Source: Styela clava (lineage: Eukaryota; Chordata; Ascidiacea; Stolidobranchia; Styelidae). From it: a DNA stretch of 64,000 nt. The stretch lies in assembly GCF_964204865.1 (NCBI RefSeq), contig NC_135252.1, forward strand, positions 248,001 through 312,000, in the 5' to 3' direction. The notes under the pieces are model-generated. The model made no database searches. It saw only the letters and a list, made by a program, of their open reading frames with translations, and was not told the DNA's origin. The position numbers and the translations under genes are program-made. How positions within the stretch are numbered: position 1 is the first letter of the stretch; every line of letters begins with the position of its first letter. Shown here piece after piece: positions 48,415-61,400 of the stretch.

Positions 48415-50325
48415 AAGTCGTGGTTTAAATTCATCGTTTGATATATACCCATCTCAAACTGTCGTTTTCTATCCAAAAACTGAATGATGTAATTCAGCAC
48501 TTGCCATACAAAAGTACTGGTAGCTAGTTTCAGCCTTTCTTAGATTTTCAGTGCATGGCCGCTAGTGGTTTGCGTGTATGCCAGCAGGTTGATCCATTAA
48601 ATTCAAAATTTTATTTTAAAATGTATGGATATTCCAATAAAAAGTACTTTAAGCCATTAGTATAATTCTAATATATCTTCGATTTCCGCAGCTAGCATTG
48701 GATTTTCGTATTCATCTGGGGGTGAGAAAAATCAATAAGTCAGCGTATTCATTTCGCAAATCTTAGCCTAGTCGCGCCGTTACCAGTTCATGTCGCCCAT
48801 GGGAATTCGTTTGCATGGACTTGATGCTGAATTTAAAACTGCTATAGATGAAAACTGCTATCATAAACATAATTTTAATTGATACATAGCCTACCTAAAT
48901 TTATGATTTTTACCTAGGGTTGGATAGCGATTATCCGGATAACCGGGAGTTATTTTGCTATCTGATATCCGGATATTATTGTGACGGTTAACCGGATAAT
49001 ACAGCAGTATAAATATTGCATATGCGCATTAGTGTTCTTTGTATTTTTTGTTAAGTGGCGACTGACATCTCGCTGAGAATATAATAACAACTTTTATTCA
49101 CACTACTCTGCCTATATTTTGGCTATCCGTGGAATGCTGGTGTGAACTTCACTATTACATCACAAAACACGCAGAACAAATGTGATTATTGCGTATTTGC
49201 GTTAAAGCAGAGCTCATTCGCTTTATTGGACACGTTTAGTGGCCATAACGATCGTTTCAATATTATGTTGTTGTTGTTGTTGTTCTTTGACACGTTTTTA
49301 AAAAATCGCTTTTCTCTTCGAATACTGGACCAATTGCTTTGAAATTTTCAGTGGTTAAAGATTAATTTCTTCGCTAGAAGGCTATTACTTTTATTTATTT
49401 CAAAATTTTGCGTGAATTCTATGAAATTTGATATTTCGTCTAAAATTTTGCTGTATTATTTTTTATCCATGGGAACACGGATTTTAGTCAGTTTCATGAC
49501 TGGCTGTACGTTTTGATTCTGCAAAATTCTTGCTACTGGAAATTCAGAACTTTTTTGAGGGTACCGGTAGCGTCAAAGGTACCGGTAAAGACTGATTCGC
49601 TCTGGTCTAACGTGTCCATATATTTGTGCGTAGCTCTCTTGTTATAAGTTAGATTGAAACTGGGGGTTCTGTATAAACCAGACTAACTTAAACGAATTCA
49701 GTTGAAAAGTATTGAATGTGTTGGTGTGAATTTGTCGCTTTTTGGTCGGGTGTGGCTTTTAGTTGTTGTGTAGTAGTATATATTTACGGTTGTTGCGTGC
49801 ATTGAAGGAACGCATTTCGTGATGGAATAAGCCAGTTTGAATTTCGAGGACAATACTCCAAATTCCATGTGATCTGTGTAGCATTTCAAAATTTTCGGTA
49901 CTCGGACTAATTTTCTATTCCGCAAAATATTCAATTTGTGGCCGATCAGAGCATTTCAAAATGTCTTTCCATAATAACTGTGTTTAGCTGTAAATATATA
50001 CCACCTCGCGATTGCATCGACGTACGGTAAAATAAAAGCACTTATACTTTAAAATGCCACCACATTTGGCAGATATGAAAATACATGGTAAGCTGCACGA
50101 ATAAATCCAGTTTCAATTCGTATTTTTGCGATCTTGCGAATTTGTCAAATTTGAGTTATTCATAATAGAATAGAACTGTGCGGTGGTGGTTTTTGTTCAA
50201 TTCACCGCAAAAATCTAGTGAAATCGGTTCTTTGAAATCAGCAGCATCTATCCGGTAAACCGGATAGTTCAAATACGGAATATCCGGTATCCGGATAGTA
50301 AAAATTATAAGTATCTGAACTAACC
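48415..50325. other. Intergenic DNA with Tccggat-type hAT remnants
   Basis: Near 48913 tagggttggatagcgattat and repeated tatccggat blocks look like a hAT start. Similar tatccggtatccggatag blocks near 50250-50300 could be its other side, but no clean right terminus or duplication is visible. No gene recognised. Confidence 0.4.
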
Positions 50326-51187
50326 GGTTCCATTACATTTGAACCCACGTACATTTGAACCCATGACAATTGCACCTGTATGCTATTGCACCTATGGAAT
50401 TTATTTTGTTTCACGGATAGTTAAACCCATACTAACCCTAACCCATTGGATTTAGCACCCGCATATAGATTGAACCCGTGGATATACGCATGGGTTCAAA
50501 TGTACATGGGTTCAAATGTACGGTCACCGAACTAACCTATTCCTTAACTACAGCGGAAAAATAAAACCCCAAACTACAACAGGAAAAACATGCTTGCAAT
50601 GCTTTGTTGCTTAAAAAACCTGTCTGAGGGAAGAAAATTAGCTTCTAAAACTAAAAATACATATAAAATGAACATCTCAACAATTTGAATGGAAAACTTG
50701 AATTCATCGAAGTTCTATTGAACAGCCAACCTGAAACCTTCATTTGGCTATAAAAAAAGCATATTAATTATGCTGAAAACTCGACAAAATTTATCATCGT
50801 GAAAGCCTAAATACTGGCAACGATGTCGGCTTCAGATAGAAAAAGGCGGGAACAATACCCAGACGATGGATGACGACTAAATTGTTGCGACCTTGGCGCA
50901 AAATTTGTTGAAGATAGTTAGTCGGCAATCACAAACACGAGTTATGATTAGCGACTTGTTATATACTTCAAATAGACTTTTCCGTAAACTTGTACAACAA
51001 CATAGCTTAAATGGTGACCGTACATTTGAACCCATGTGTATATCCGCGGGTTCAATCAATATGCGGGTGCTAAAACCCATGGGTTAGGTTAGTAGCCTAT
51101 GAGTACAAATATCCGTAAAACCAAAAAATTTCCATAGGTGCAATGGCATGCAGGTGCAATTGTCGTGGGTTCAAATGCAATGGAACC
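50326..51187. mobile_element. 862-bp element with ~175-200-bp terminal inverted repeats
   Basis: The left arm is 50326-50528 and the right arm 51013-51187. The left arm starts GGTTCCATTACATTTGAACC and the right, on the minus strand, GGTTCCATTGCATTTGAACC. Both arms share gacaattgcacctg, attgcacctatgg, tagcacccgcatat and gtacggtcacc in the same order. The central ~480 bases hold no open frame of note. This looks like a non-autonomous foldback-type DNA transposon. Confidence 0.85.
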
Positions 51188-51742
51188 AGCTTAAATACCG
51201 GGTTATCAAACTAGGTTAGGAGTTTAGTTAACGTTACTGGTAAGTTAACCGTAACTAGTCCGTCTGTCCGTAGCATGTGACAACGCAAAACCAATATAGT
51301 TCCAGATCAGTTAGGGGATATTAAAAAAATAAACAACCGCTTTTAGTCCTTATAAATTACACAAAAATGACGTGGACGGATGGCAGTAGGCTACTTAAGC
51401 TCAAAAATGTTATGCGGGAACTGCCGATCTCCTGCGTAATGCTCGCAGGTTAGTTGTGACGTTAGGTTAAACTAAATAAAAAAGTTTGAGATATAGGCTA
51501 GTTATTGTGAGCTTTGAAAGTCGGATTCGTCACAAAATCAGCTGTTCGCGCAAAAGACAACCAACTCAGTAGAACTAGCCTACCGGTTATCTTTGTCAGT
51601 AATTGATATAATTTTTAAGGTTTGCTTGACGACTAAAAATTGACATCAGTACTGAAGTAGCAAAATCTTCATTTTATATTGACAGTTATAGTAGACTGAT
51701 ATAATACACTGACGAAAACATCAGTCAATTCGTAGGTTTAAA
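51188..51742. other. Upstream region of the ZCWPW1-like gene
   Basis: Short stretch that should contain the promoter and 5' untranslated region. No specific site is supported. Confidence 0.35.
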
Positions 51743-54700
51743 ATGACAGAAGCGAAGACGAAGCCAACTTTTAAGCCTAAATTCTCCGTACTTACCTCCA
51801 CACAAACGTTACCGAAAAAAGGTATGTGACGTTGAATAGACAAATCAGGTAATCGCATATCTTGTAGGATATATAAAAATGAGTCGTTTACCCTATTATG
51901 TATTTAGAATTTGGAGTAACAATCATTGATTGTAATACAGTAATTATAAGATAGACTATATCACTATAAAGTCATGAAATATATATTTCGATAGTCCTAT
52001 TCAAGAGCTACGAACTTGTACTATCAGGCCTAACATGGCCATAACAACCTTAACTCAATTACTGAAGTAAAAAATAATTCAAGAAAGCATGGATGGATAG
52101 ATAGTCTTTTACGTGAAAAAATAAGAGAAATTATCATCTTAGGTTATTAATTCGATTACAAAAATTAAATTTATTAAAGTTTCACTATAATGGATATCTA
52201 GTAGTTCTCGATGAAAATGACTGAAAAAATCAATAAAATATTTTAACATTTCGTTGTTTTGCAGAGAAACATCAGACCAATGATTTAAAAAAAAATCAAG
52301 TACAAAAAGATGAGAAAATCCGAAAGAATATTGAAACAAAAAATACTGTGAGATATATATCAAAACCATCACTAACCCAGTCACATTAAATTCCTTCTGC
52401 CAGTATATGCCACTCGACTAAATTGCCGTTTTAAAACTCGAAACCATTTATATAATTTCGTTTACGTATGTGACTCCCTTTTTTTGAATATAATCAGATT
52501 GAAGTAGTCTTGGTATAACCTAATGTAGGTATTGAAAAATTAGTTTCGCGCTTAACGATAAATATCAAGCGGCGAAACATCGATTTCGCATATCGAATTC
52601 CACTAGGATAGAAATTAAATTTGTGTGTCGCATTGCAGGATAAATCAAATCAAATCACACAGAATAAACTGAAGCTGACATCGCTTTCGGATTCGCAGTA
52701 TGAAGACATTTTTGCTTCAGTAACCGCCCGAGTCCTGGCGGAAGATTTTTTGACACTGGATGACCGATTTCCTGGCACGGAAAACGTGAAACGTAACGGT
52801 ATGCCACGTCTCGTTGCATAGCTTTAGTTTGTACTTGACCTTTTTCCATTTTTAGTCGATATCTGTCATACGTATAGCATAATTAAATGATTTTACAGAT
52901 CCTACGGACAAAATACGCAAATCTCTAACGGGTGGTAGAAGAGAAATGCTATATAATTACAACAAGCACTGTAGCGCTATATTTGGGTTATAACTGGTAG
53001 AATTGAAATGGAAGTTTGATTTTAAACTAGATATTTCGCTAATATTTACTAAGAGCATATTACAGCACAGCATATTAAAATTATTTGATGAGATGAAATA
53101 TTAATGATAGACCATTCATATGTAAGGTTCCGAACCCAGTAAAACTGAAGAGATGCCTGACAAACAATGTGATGTACGCCCTGAAGAGACGAACAAACTT
53201 ACTCCTGCGGAAAACTTTACCAAGGCGATGACGAATAAGTCACCTAGTTTGTAAGTACTTAAATTTACTTACCAAAGAATATTGCCTTTTAATTGATACC
53301 GTGATTTCTTCTTTTCATTGAAATAATTGTGGGTGTGATCCAATAATATTACTGTGAATTTTCCCAGAACCAAACGAACCAATGAGGTGACGCCACTGAC
53401 AAGTCCATTGGATGGGAATGAAGAGAGTGTTTTGGTGAAACAACCAGTACTCAAGAAGAAAGAGAAAAAAACGAAGAAAAAATGTAATAAAACTGAGAAG
53501 AGAAAAAGTTTGCAGTATTCATCAGGTACACAAGTGGAACGAAATTTGATTTATCACACTTTCGCCCCAGCATGCACACAGTCAAGAAGCAATTGATATT
53601 TAGGGAACTGCTATGTTGGGAAACGATGGAAATTGTTAGGGCACATCATTACTATCACGCAACGTTAAATACAGGAGCGCCACGCCGATATTTGCAGCGA
53701 CAAATTAATTAATTTCAAATTAACGCTATAATATCGCAATCGGTATTCGCTATTTGAATATTGTGCCCAACCCTATATCGTATACAATATACGTCAAATG
53801 ACTCATTTTCTCATGTGTCCCTAATGCTTTAATCGTGGTTTCAGTTTTATTCTATATATATATACTTAATATAGGTACCCCTGAAGATCAAAATGTGAAG
53901 TCGGGACAGAATGAACATAATGACGGTGTAACCGAAGAAGGTTCTCCTTAAGTTTTTAACTGAGAAATTATTTTATTTTTGTTGTAAATGATCTTTGAAC
54001 CTTAACGAAGAGTTTACAAAACGTGACCTAATCATTTAAATAATAAAAACTATTATGATGAACTCAAAATTTCTTTATATTGGCAAGCTCCATGATCACC
54101 GGTTACTACGCCACAACTGTCTTAAATACTTACTTACGATAAGCATTGAATTATTCATCCGTTTACCATTGTGAGACGAAATACGAACGCGATTTCCCCT
54201 TTTTTCTATATTGTAGCCTTGTTCTGTTTTGTTATAGGAACATGGGTGCAATGCGGTGCATGTGACAAATGGAGATTCCTATCTGAATGTTTAGATCCGT
54301 CCATATTGCCGGAACAATGGATTTGTTCATTTAATCCAGACAAAAATTTGGCAAGGTTAGATAGTACGGGATTCTACATGTTGTACATACTATTTAAGTC
54401 CTTCCTGTCTTTATTACCTTCTTTCTTCTGTTGAGGCTGACTTTTTTAATTTAATTTAATCACAGCTTGTACTCAAATTAGTTGGTTATTCGGTGATGGT
54501 TGGATTAAATTACAGAAGGCGTTTGTATGAGAACAATAATTTTATGTCTCTTTTTCAGCTGCTCGGCAGTCGAAGAAGAGTGGCATAGTTCGTCACAAGA
54601 TAGTTTTATCTACACGCAATTCTCTCCCGGGTCTATCGTTTGGGCAAAGATGGCAGGATATCCGTCGTGAGTATTTTTGCATGGCTCTTGTTAGGTCATT

Positions 54701-57602
54701 TACGTACTTGGAGATGTGAAGTAATATGTCTATTGCACAGGTGGCCAGCGATGGTTGACATAGATCCAGATTTCAATACCTTCTATGAAACCTTCCCAAA
54801 TGGAGAAGTGGTACGAACTTTTATGAAATATTTTAATCTCAAGACACAATATATATGCTGATAACTAAAACTCCGCTTTCGGCTTAGTCTAATGAAATAA
54901 ATATACATTTTTCCTATGCCTGAATCAGTTTATCAATGGTCTTAGAAATTTGTTGATTAACTTTAACCAACAATATTTGTTTAGTCTTATTACCATGTTG
55001 TGTTCTTGGACGATCGGGTCAGCAGAGCATGGATTTCGCACCGATATATTGAAGCATATCGAGCAAGTGATACTCCGGTGAAAATGGTACGTATTTATCA
55101 AGTTGTTTAGAGGTTCTTTCCCAAGATTAAAATTCATCAAAAACATGCGGGGGATAATTGAAATATAACATTTCGTAATTTTAGGAAATCACTACGATTA
55201 TTCATAAACTATGCGGAGCTCAGGAGTATCACCTGGGTATTTTCAAGTCCTACAATGTAACATATTGAGAGAAATATCTGATTCGGCATTATTCAACGGC
55301 GTCTATTCTGAAATATTTTACAGCCCGCAAGAAATAGTAAAAATCGTGATTTTGCAAAAGACGTGGAAGGTGCAAGACAAAGAGCCGAAAACGCACTAAA
55401 AATGAGCATAGCAGATAGATTGATGAAGTTTGCTTTTAGAAATCGGTTTAGTGGAAAGTCACATTGGAATAGAGGTTTGTATTCACGATGCAGCTAGAAA
55501 TAACTATTCATTTTTTTTCTGATTCAGGAAATAAGAAATTTGGAGGTCTTAACTCATGACGTGACCAGTATAGAAATAGACATGTATACATTAAATTATG
55601 CCAAACTATTCTAGTTATTCTGCAGACAAAGTAATGTATAGGTGTATCAGTTTGCGATCAAATTCATCGAGTATGAGATTCTGATATAGGGTAGTATGAA
55701 CAAGACAAAGTTAATCGCCATATTAACAAATCATAGTTATTTCAGACACAGCTGTAAACAGTTGGTTGTACTTTTTATTGAGTTCCTGGATATTTGTTAT
55801 TTATCCGTCGCTGTTTTGTCGTATTTATAATCAGACAGAAATACCATGGAGAAAAAATTCAAACGAAAAGCAAAAGTTCAAGAAGGTAGGAGAAGGGAAA
55901 AAGTTAGCAAGTTGAAATCTACAAGTTCAGCTACGAAATCAATCGAATTCACTGGAAATATATTTGAAGAAAAACCAGCGAAAGACGATAAAAACATAGA
56001 TGATTCAAATAAAGAACATGAGGAAAGTAAAGATGATACATATGTGTCGGGATCCGAAGTTGACGAAGGTGAGATTTTGAAAGGGCTATGTGCTGGAGGC
56101 CAAATGCGTAAAATTCGACTTCGAGGACAAATGAGATAATTATCATGGCAACGATATACATAAGTTCTAAACGAATCTTCTATTTATAATTTATATTTAC
56201 AGAGTACTGGGAGAAGCAAGATGACGAGGAAAGTGTTTTGTTTGGAAATATGGTTGTAGATGCGGTTCATAACAGAAGCGATGAAATACCGTTTGTTGGA
56301 GGTAGGATTCGTAAGCATTTGATTGAAATAGTGTGGTCGTACAAGATTTTGTAAAACAACTGTGATTTAAACCGACGTTAGAAATTGGAGATATATATTA
56401 AAGAGTGTAAAAATCGTTGAAAGCTCGAACATAATGTAACTATATAAATCGAGTTTAGGAGTCTTTTTTTATTATATGTCCAGATGAAGTTACGGCTAAA
56501 GCATTGGAATTGAATTCCGAGATTTTTTCAATGGAAGCTGCCAAGTGTCCACAAAACAGGTGAATATTATAAAGACATCGCCATTGATGTTTTTACATTT
56601 AGTTAAACTCTTTTTATTTCCTCATCAGTTGCGAAGTTCTCGACCTGAGCCAGAACACCGGAGAGAAGACTTCGATAATCTTGCCAGGTAGGAATATAAA
56701 TTATTAGTTTTATCCTTCTTTGTTTTATATATTTCAAATCCATTTACAACAGGTATGAAAGACAAACTGCCAAAAGAAGAACCTTTGGATTTAAGCGGCA
56801 AACGCTCAAATAGGGAAGACGAATATTGGCTAGCACCCGACAAACCAGGTCCGGATCGTACTTGAAGATCGAAATTTTTTTTTATATCAAGTTTTACTGA
56901 AAAATTATGACCCAGTTATTGTGGTTGGCGCGATCTGCTTACATCTTATAAATTTGTGGATGATAAGCGGAATTGTGAACAATTGTTATTGCAAGTTGTT
57001 TGCAGTTTATACCTTTCTAGTAAAACTAATTTGGCATAACTAATGAAACAAACATGAAAAACGACTGCGACCTAAGTGATTCTCGATTGTCATTTTTATC
57101 TCCAATAATTGTCAATTCAGCTCCACGTCAGGAAGTGTATGGAAACGCCTATAGATCAAACATGGGCAAAGTACGGCCCGTTGGGTAATTCAATCTGGCC
57201 CGCCTGATGCTGTCACAACCGAACTGAAACCAAATTTTGACGTTTCAGCTAAAAATAACTCAAGGAACTTGTTGAGATTGCTGTTAAATTTAGTTTTGGC
57301 ACGAGGCTTATTTTTTCCACTGTTGCTTTTGTAACACTGTAAATATTGTTTATGAATTGTAACTTTTTACGTCAAACTCACATGGCCCGCCTGTCTAGGT
57401 GGGCAAACTTTTTGGCCACTGGTTTGAAAACCTTGCCCATCCCTGGTCTAGATGGACAAATCAATGTTTCGATCTCCCCTTAGGTCAAACTGAAGAACTA
57501 TTTGAAAACATGAGAGATGTGCATATGGAAGACGAAGCATTGGACGCCGGTGCCGGCCTACAGCAATGGGAGGATTTTGAAAAGATGGTTCTAATGGAAT
57601 AG
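51743..57602 (+). CDS. ZCWPW1: ZCWPW1-like histone reader with CW zinc finger and PWWP domain (668 aa, 19 exons)
   Basis: Exons: 51743-51821, 52265-52347, 52639-52798, 52899-52931, 53127-53250, 53368-53525, 53875-53940, 54238-54355, 54559-54666, 54741-54810, 54985-55086, 55185-55256, 55324-55474, 55835-56068, 56203-56301, 56484-56559, 56629-56687, 56753-56848, 57484-57602. The CW domain (about 237-282) has W237, C240, C243, C264, C275 and the closing EEEW at 279-282, consistent with H3K4me3 binding. The PWWP domain (about 298-385) has [17 protein letters not shown], then [17 protein letters not shown]; it would read H3K36me3. The motif is PSWP, split by an intron. An N-terminal [14 protein letters not shown] helix also resembles human ZCWPW1. 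The vertebrate protein acts in meiotic break repair with PRDM9. Exons 7, 12 and 18 use weaker donors (gttctc, gtaaca, gtccgg) and are the least certain. Confidence 0.88.
54042..54047 (+). promoter_or_regulatory. Possible alternative polyadenylation signal in the ZCWPW1-like gene
   Basis: If exon 7 is not spliced at 53941, the frame runs GSP and stops at 53950. AATAAA follows about 90 bases later. This would end a transcript before the CW domain. Confidence 0.35.
57157..57445. mobile_element. Non-autonomous hAT element, 289 bp, in intron 18 of the ZCWPW1-like gene
   Basis: The ends are CAAACATGGGCAAAGTACGG and, on the minus strand, CAGGGATGGGCAAGGTTTTC. The flanking 8-mers ctatagat (57149-57156) and gtctagat (57446-57453) match at 6 of 8. 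Internal ggcccgcctg blocks lie near both ends. Confidence 0.7.
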
Positions 57603-58457
57603 AATTTTGTTACTTTCGGATTACGTTCAAATTTACGTTCTTGTTTTTATAATTTTGATGAATTGGAATAGTTTATTTATTAGAAGTTTTTTGAAAATTG
57701 TGAAATTACATTTATTCATCGTTTTAAAAATTTCTACAAAGTAAAATTTATTATATAATGAATGTATTCTGAAAGTAAATTCCAAATTTGGGACGGGCCC
57801 ATGCTAAAGTAGAACAGGCAAGTGCCAAGATTTTACATTAAAAAATCCACATCCATTGTTAATATTAGAATACATAGTTGGGGGGATTCACTGGGATACA
57901 GAACACACCACAATCAAAACTCCGCTAAATTTTATTTAAACCAACCATGGACAGGGTGTATTTTTTACCAATATTCTTTCTTCCATATATCCAAGTAAAT
58001 ATAACACCATCACCTTAAACTGAATAATACCATTCTACTTGAGCGAATCGGCGTCATAATCTCAGTCATATGAAGTGATTTACAGGGAAACTTTGAAAAA
58101 AAACTAATTTACGCGCATAAGCATTCACCGTTGCAATGAAAGAAAAAAACTGTTGTGCTGACATGCAATTTTTTTTAATTCCCAGTATCTTTGAGTAGTA
58201 TAGATCAGCAAAAAATAAATATTTCATGGTTAAATGAAAACATATTCATGCAAATAGGCACAAGGTTGAGCAAAATCTACAAAACAGAATTTTCACAAGG
58301 CTATTCTGCGCATCTGGTGTCACCCACACCACAGAGTAACCCGGTTGAGCATAATATGACAGTAACAGATAGATACAAGGTGAAAAATGAATACAACATC
58401 TAACTGGTAATTCATGCAAACTGGTGGCATATATACAATGAAACAAAATTGCAACAT
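57603..58457. other. Spacer between convergent 3' ends
   Basis: Holds the 3' untranslated regions of the ZCWPW1-like gene (plus) and perilipin (minus). AATAAA on the minus strand at 57931-57936 is a candidate perilipin polyadenylation signal, about 520 bases past its stop codon. Confidence 0.45.
57931..57936 (-). promoter_or_regulatory. Possible polyadenylation signal of the perilipin gene
   Basis: AATAAA on the minus strand downstream of the perilipin stop codon at 58458. Confidence 0.35.
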
Positions 58458-61400
58458 TCACAAATCATTATCTTCCTCTAATTGTTCTTTCTTATCCTCT
58501 TTGGAAACGGACATGATAGCCTCTTTGGTTCTCTGTTAAAGAAAATAGTTGAATGAAAATGGGCCAGTGAGACAGTCGCAACAAAAAGGCACAAATGAAA
58601 CAAAGCTACAAACACCACAACCAATGAATTACAGAACACTGATAAGAATCAAAAACACACCACGTGGTGACACCCTGTTGTTGTGCATGTGAAGATCGGC
58701 CTCAAGATCTTGCATGTACAGGCCATCTAATGGATCGCAGTCGAACTCTGGTGCCTATGTTGAAGCATTGCACACAGTGAGTAAATGAAAGCCACCATAT
58801 ACACATTGTGATTAGATGTTACCTCGGAAATCATTAGTTGGATTTTGCCATAAACCAAATTCATTGGTAAAAAAGATGAAAAAAATATATGGCTTGCCAG
58901 ATTTTTAAAAACCTCTGGCTGTTCAGGTCCAGAACACAAGTAGGGAAAATACTAAATTAGGCAGATCATGGATGCTTCGAAGCAGAATTACTACTTGAAC
59001 CAGAAGAATGTGCCACTGAATCATTCTTTATCGTGATAATAATCAACTAACAATCGTGTTAAACTAAATTAGTATTTAAATCCGTGCTTGGTATCACAAG
59101 TAATCACTCAAAATTTGTTGAACAACATATTAAAAGTAACCAGATGTAGGAATTGCCATTCATGGAACATTTCTATCTAAATCACCAATTCACCGTCATG
59201 CAAAAAGTATTTGAAATTACTGTATACTGATATATCTATGATGACGTACCAACCAACTGATGGGGGCATGGTCAGCTGCTATTCCAATAAGAGCCTCAAA
59301 CAAGCTTCCAACATGTTCTAAAGTGGAGCGAGCAGATGTGGTGAGAGAAGCAGACAATTCACGAAGAGATGTTTTACCAGCAAGGTTTTGTGCAAGGGTA
59401 TCAGCAGATTCTTTTGCCTTCAAAATCTACAATGAAAGAATATATTTTTTGACTTATTTATAAAAAATCTGCGATTAGAAATCACTTTAATTTGAATAAA
59501 TAGGATAAATTACCTTAGCATGAAGGTAGTCATACTGGGGAAGCTTGGTAACAACTGAAAGAAGTGCGCCACATGACTTCTGGATCTGTCCTGTCAGTGT
59601 TCTGGCTCTTTCTAAAACACGAAGTTCTGCAGCCTGGAATTTAATTATTTAAAAAGTTATAATATGAAATTCTGACTTAATTCAAACAAAAAGATTTGTT
59701 AACTTACAGCATCACTAGAACGATTTCGAATTTGCTTCCAAACGATTGCCACATTTTCTTGAGAAGCTTCAAGCCCATTTCGAATAGTTTCATTTGCTGT
59801 TGCAACAGTTGACACAATGTTCCCACGGGTGACATCCATATTCTCTTTGGCATATTGTATCTGTACAAAAAAAATGAAGAAATCAAATAAAAGTTACACT
59901 TTACAACATGACTATAAGGTTTATTCTCCTTACCAAATCAACAGTAAACGTCAACTTATTCAAAGTCTCAGTACTTCTTTTCTGCACACCATGCACTCTG
60001 TCCATAGCACGATGGTACGCCCTCTCGCGGACCTGTATGACAAAATTGCGATCATTCAACTGATATTTATACAATGACATAAGTTTTTAATATACAAACA
60101 ATTATTTTTACCTTATGACTAATAACCCTTATCCTTTCTTTGGGTGAGACCTGTTCAGAGCTATCCACACTGCTGTTGGTATCTAAATATCAAATAGTAT
60201 TAATAAGAGATATGTTTCATAGACAGGATAATGACTTAGCAATCAGAATTTTTAGACCTACCAGAATCATTGTCAGAATCATCTTCATCATCGCTACTTT
60301 CCACATCATCATCTTCATCTTTTGTTGGTGGCAAGTAGTAATCTACATATCTCTCGGTGGCAGAGAGAGCTGAATCTATCTTTCGATTTACAAGTGAGGT
60401 GACTGCTTCCTTTGTTGAATCATAAATCTAAAAAATGCCACTTGTTAATCCAATTTTAATCAACCCAATTTTAAGATTAAACAATTACAACATTTCAAAA
60501 TGCTTCCTACAAATCTGATGAAAGTTTAGGCTTTCACTTCTAAACACATTTCATTCCAACTTTCAGCTATTCTATTACGTATAGTCAGCACTCTTTAGTC
60601 ATAAAAATGCAGTGATATTTTCAGATACCTCATCTGGTTGATCATGAATCATTGGCAATGCATCTTCAAGCTTGTCCAAACCCAAATTGGCATAAGAGTT
60701 AACAGTTGGTGCCAGCTTGTTAACAACAGGCTTAGTAGTGGCAAAGGCAATGTTGGCTGCCCCAGTGGTGATCTTCTCCGCCAACTAATGAAATTAAGTT
60801 GATAACATATTTACACAATTATACTATGTTAATAGTGCCAGAAGCAATCATACGATAAGCTGTCTTTATTTGAAGTAAAACACTATTGGAAAGTGTAGTA
60901 TACTTGGGAGTACAAAATTGGTATTACCGTATATGCTCATTTTACCGCCCGATCTTGATTAAGGGCCGGTGCTTGAATACCCGCCCGATGTAAAAGCTGA
61001 TTTTTCAGTGGTAGAGAACAATAGGAAATAAGAAGCGCTTTTGTCACAACGCTGTTGAATTTTAAGCGCTGGTAGATAACACTCACGCCTTAGGCGTCCA
61101 ATTACATAACAGAGAGCATTGATTATGTAACACCGTGGTTCTCAAACTGGGCGTTGCGACGCCAAGTGCGTCATTTCAATATTGACAGGGTGTCGCAAAA
61201 CTTTTCTTCTTTTGATTTGTTGTTTCTTGTTAATAATATAAACTATGGGTTATATGAGGGAATTACTCTTTTAAGACGTGAATAATTTGCGTTTGACGTG
61301 AATAAATTGACATGGAAAAAGGATTAATGTCGTCAAATATTTGTCTTCAAAGATACCATAATTTTTGTGTATAATTTTACTGTAAAAAAGCGCCCGTGCT

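Noticed and set aside
50440..50460. taaccctaaccc, telomere-like
   Set aside because: Only two units, inside the arm of the foldback element; not telomeric.
58880..58945. Possible extra perilipin exon reading PEQPE
   Set aside because: It would be only a few bases long between an ag and a gt and is not needed for phase agreement.
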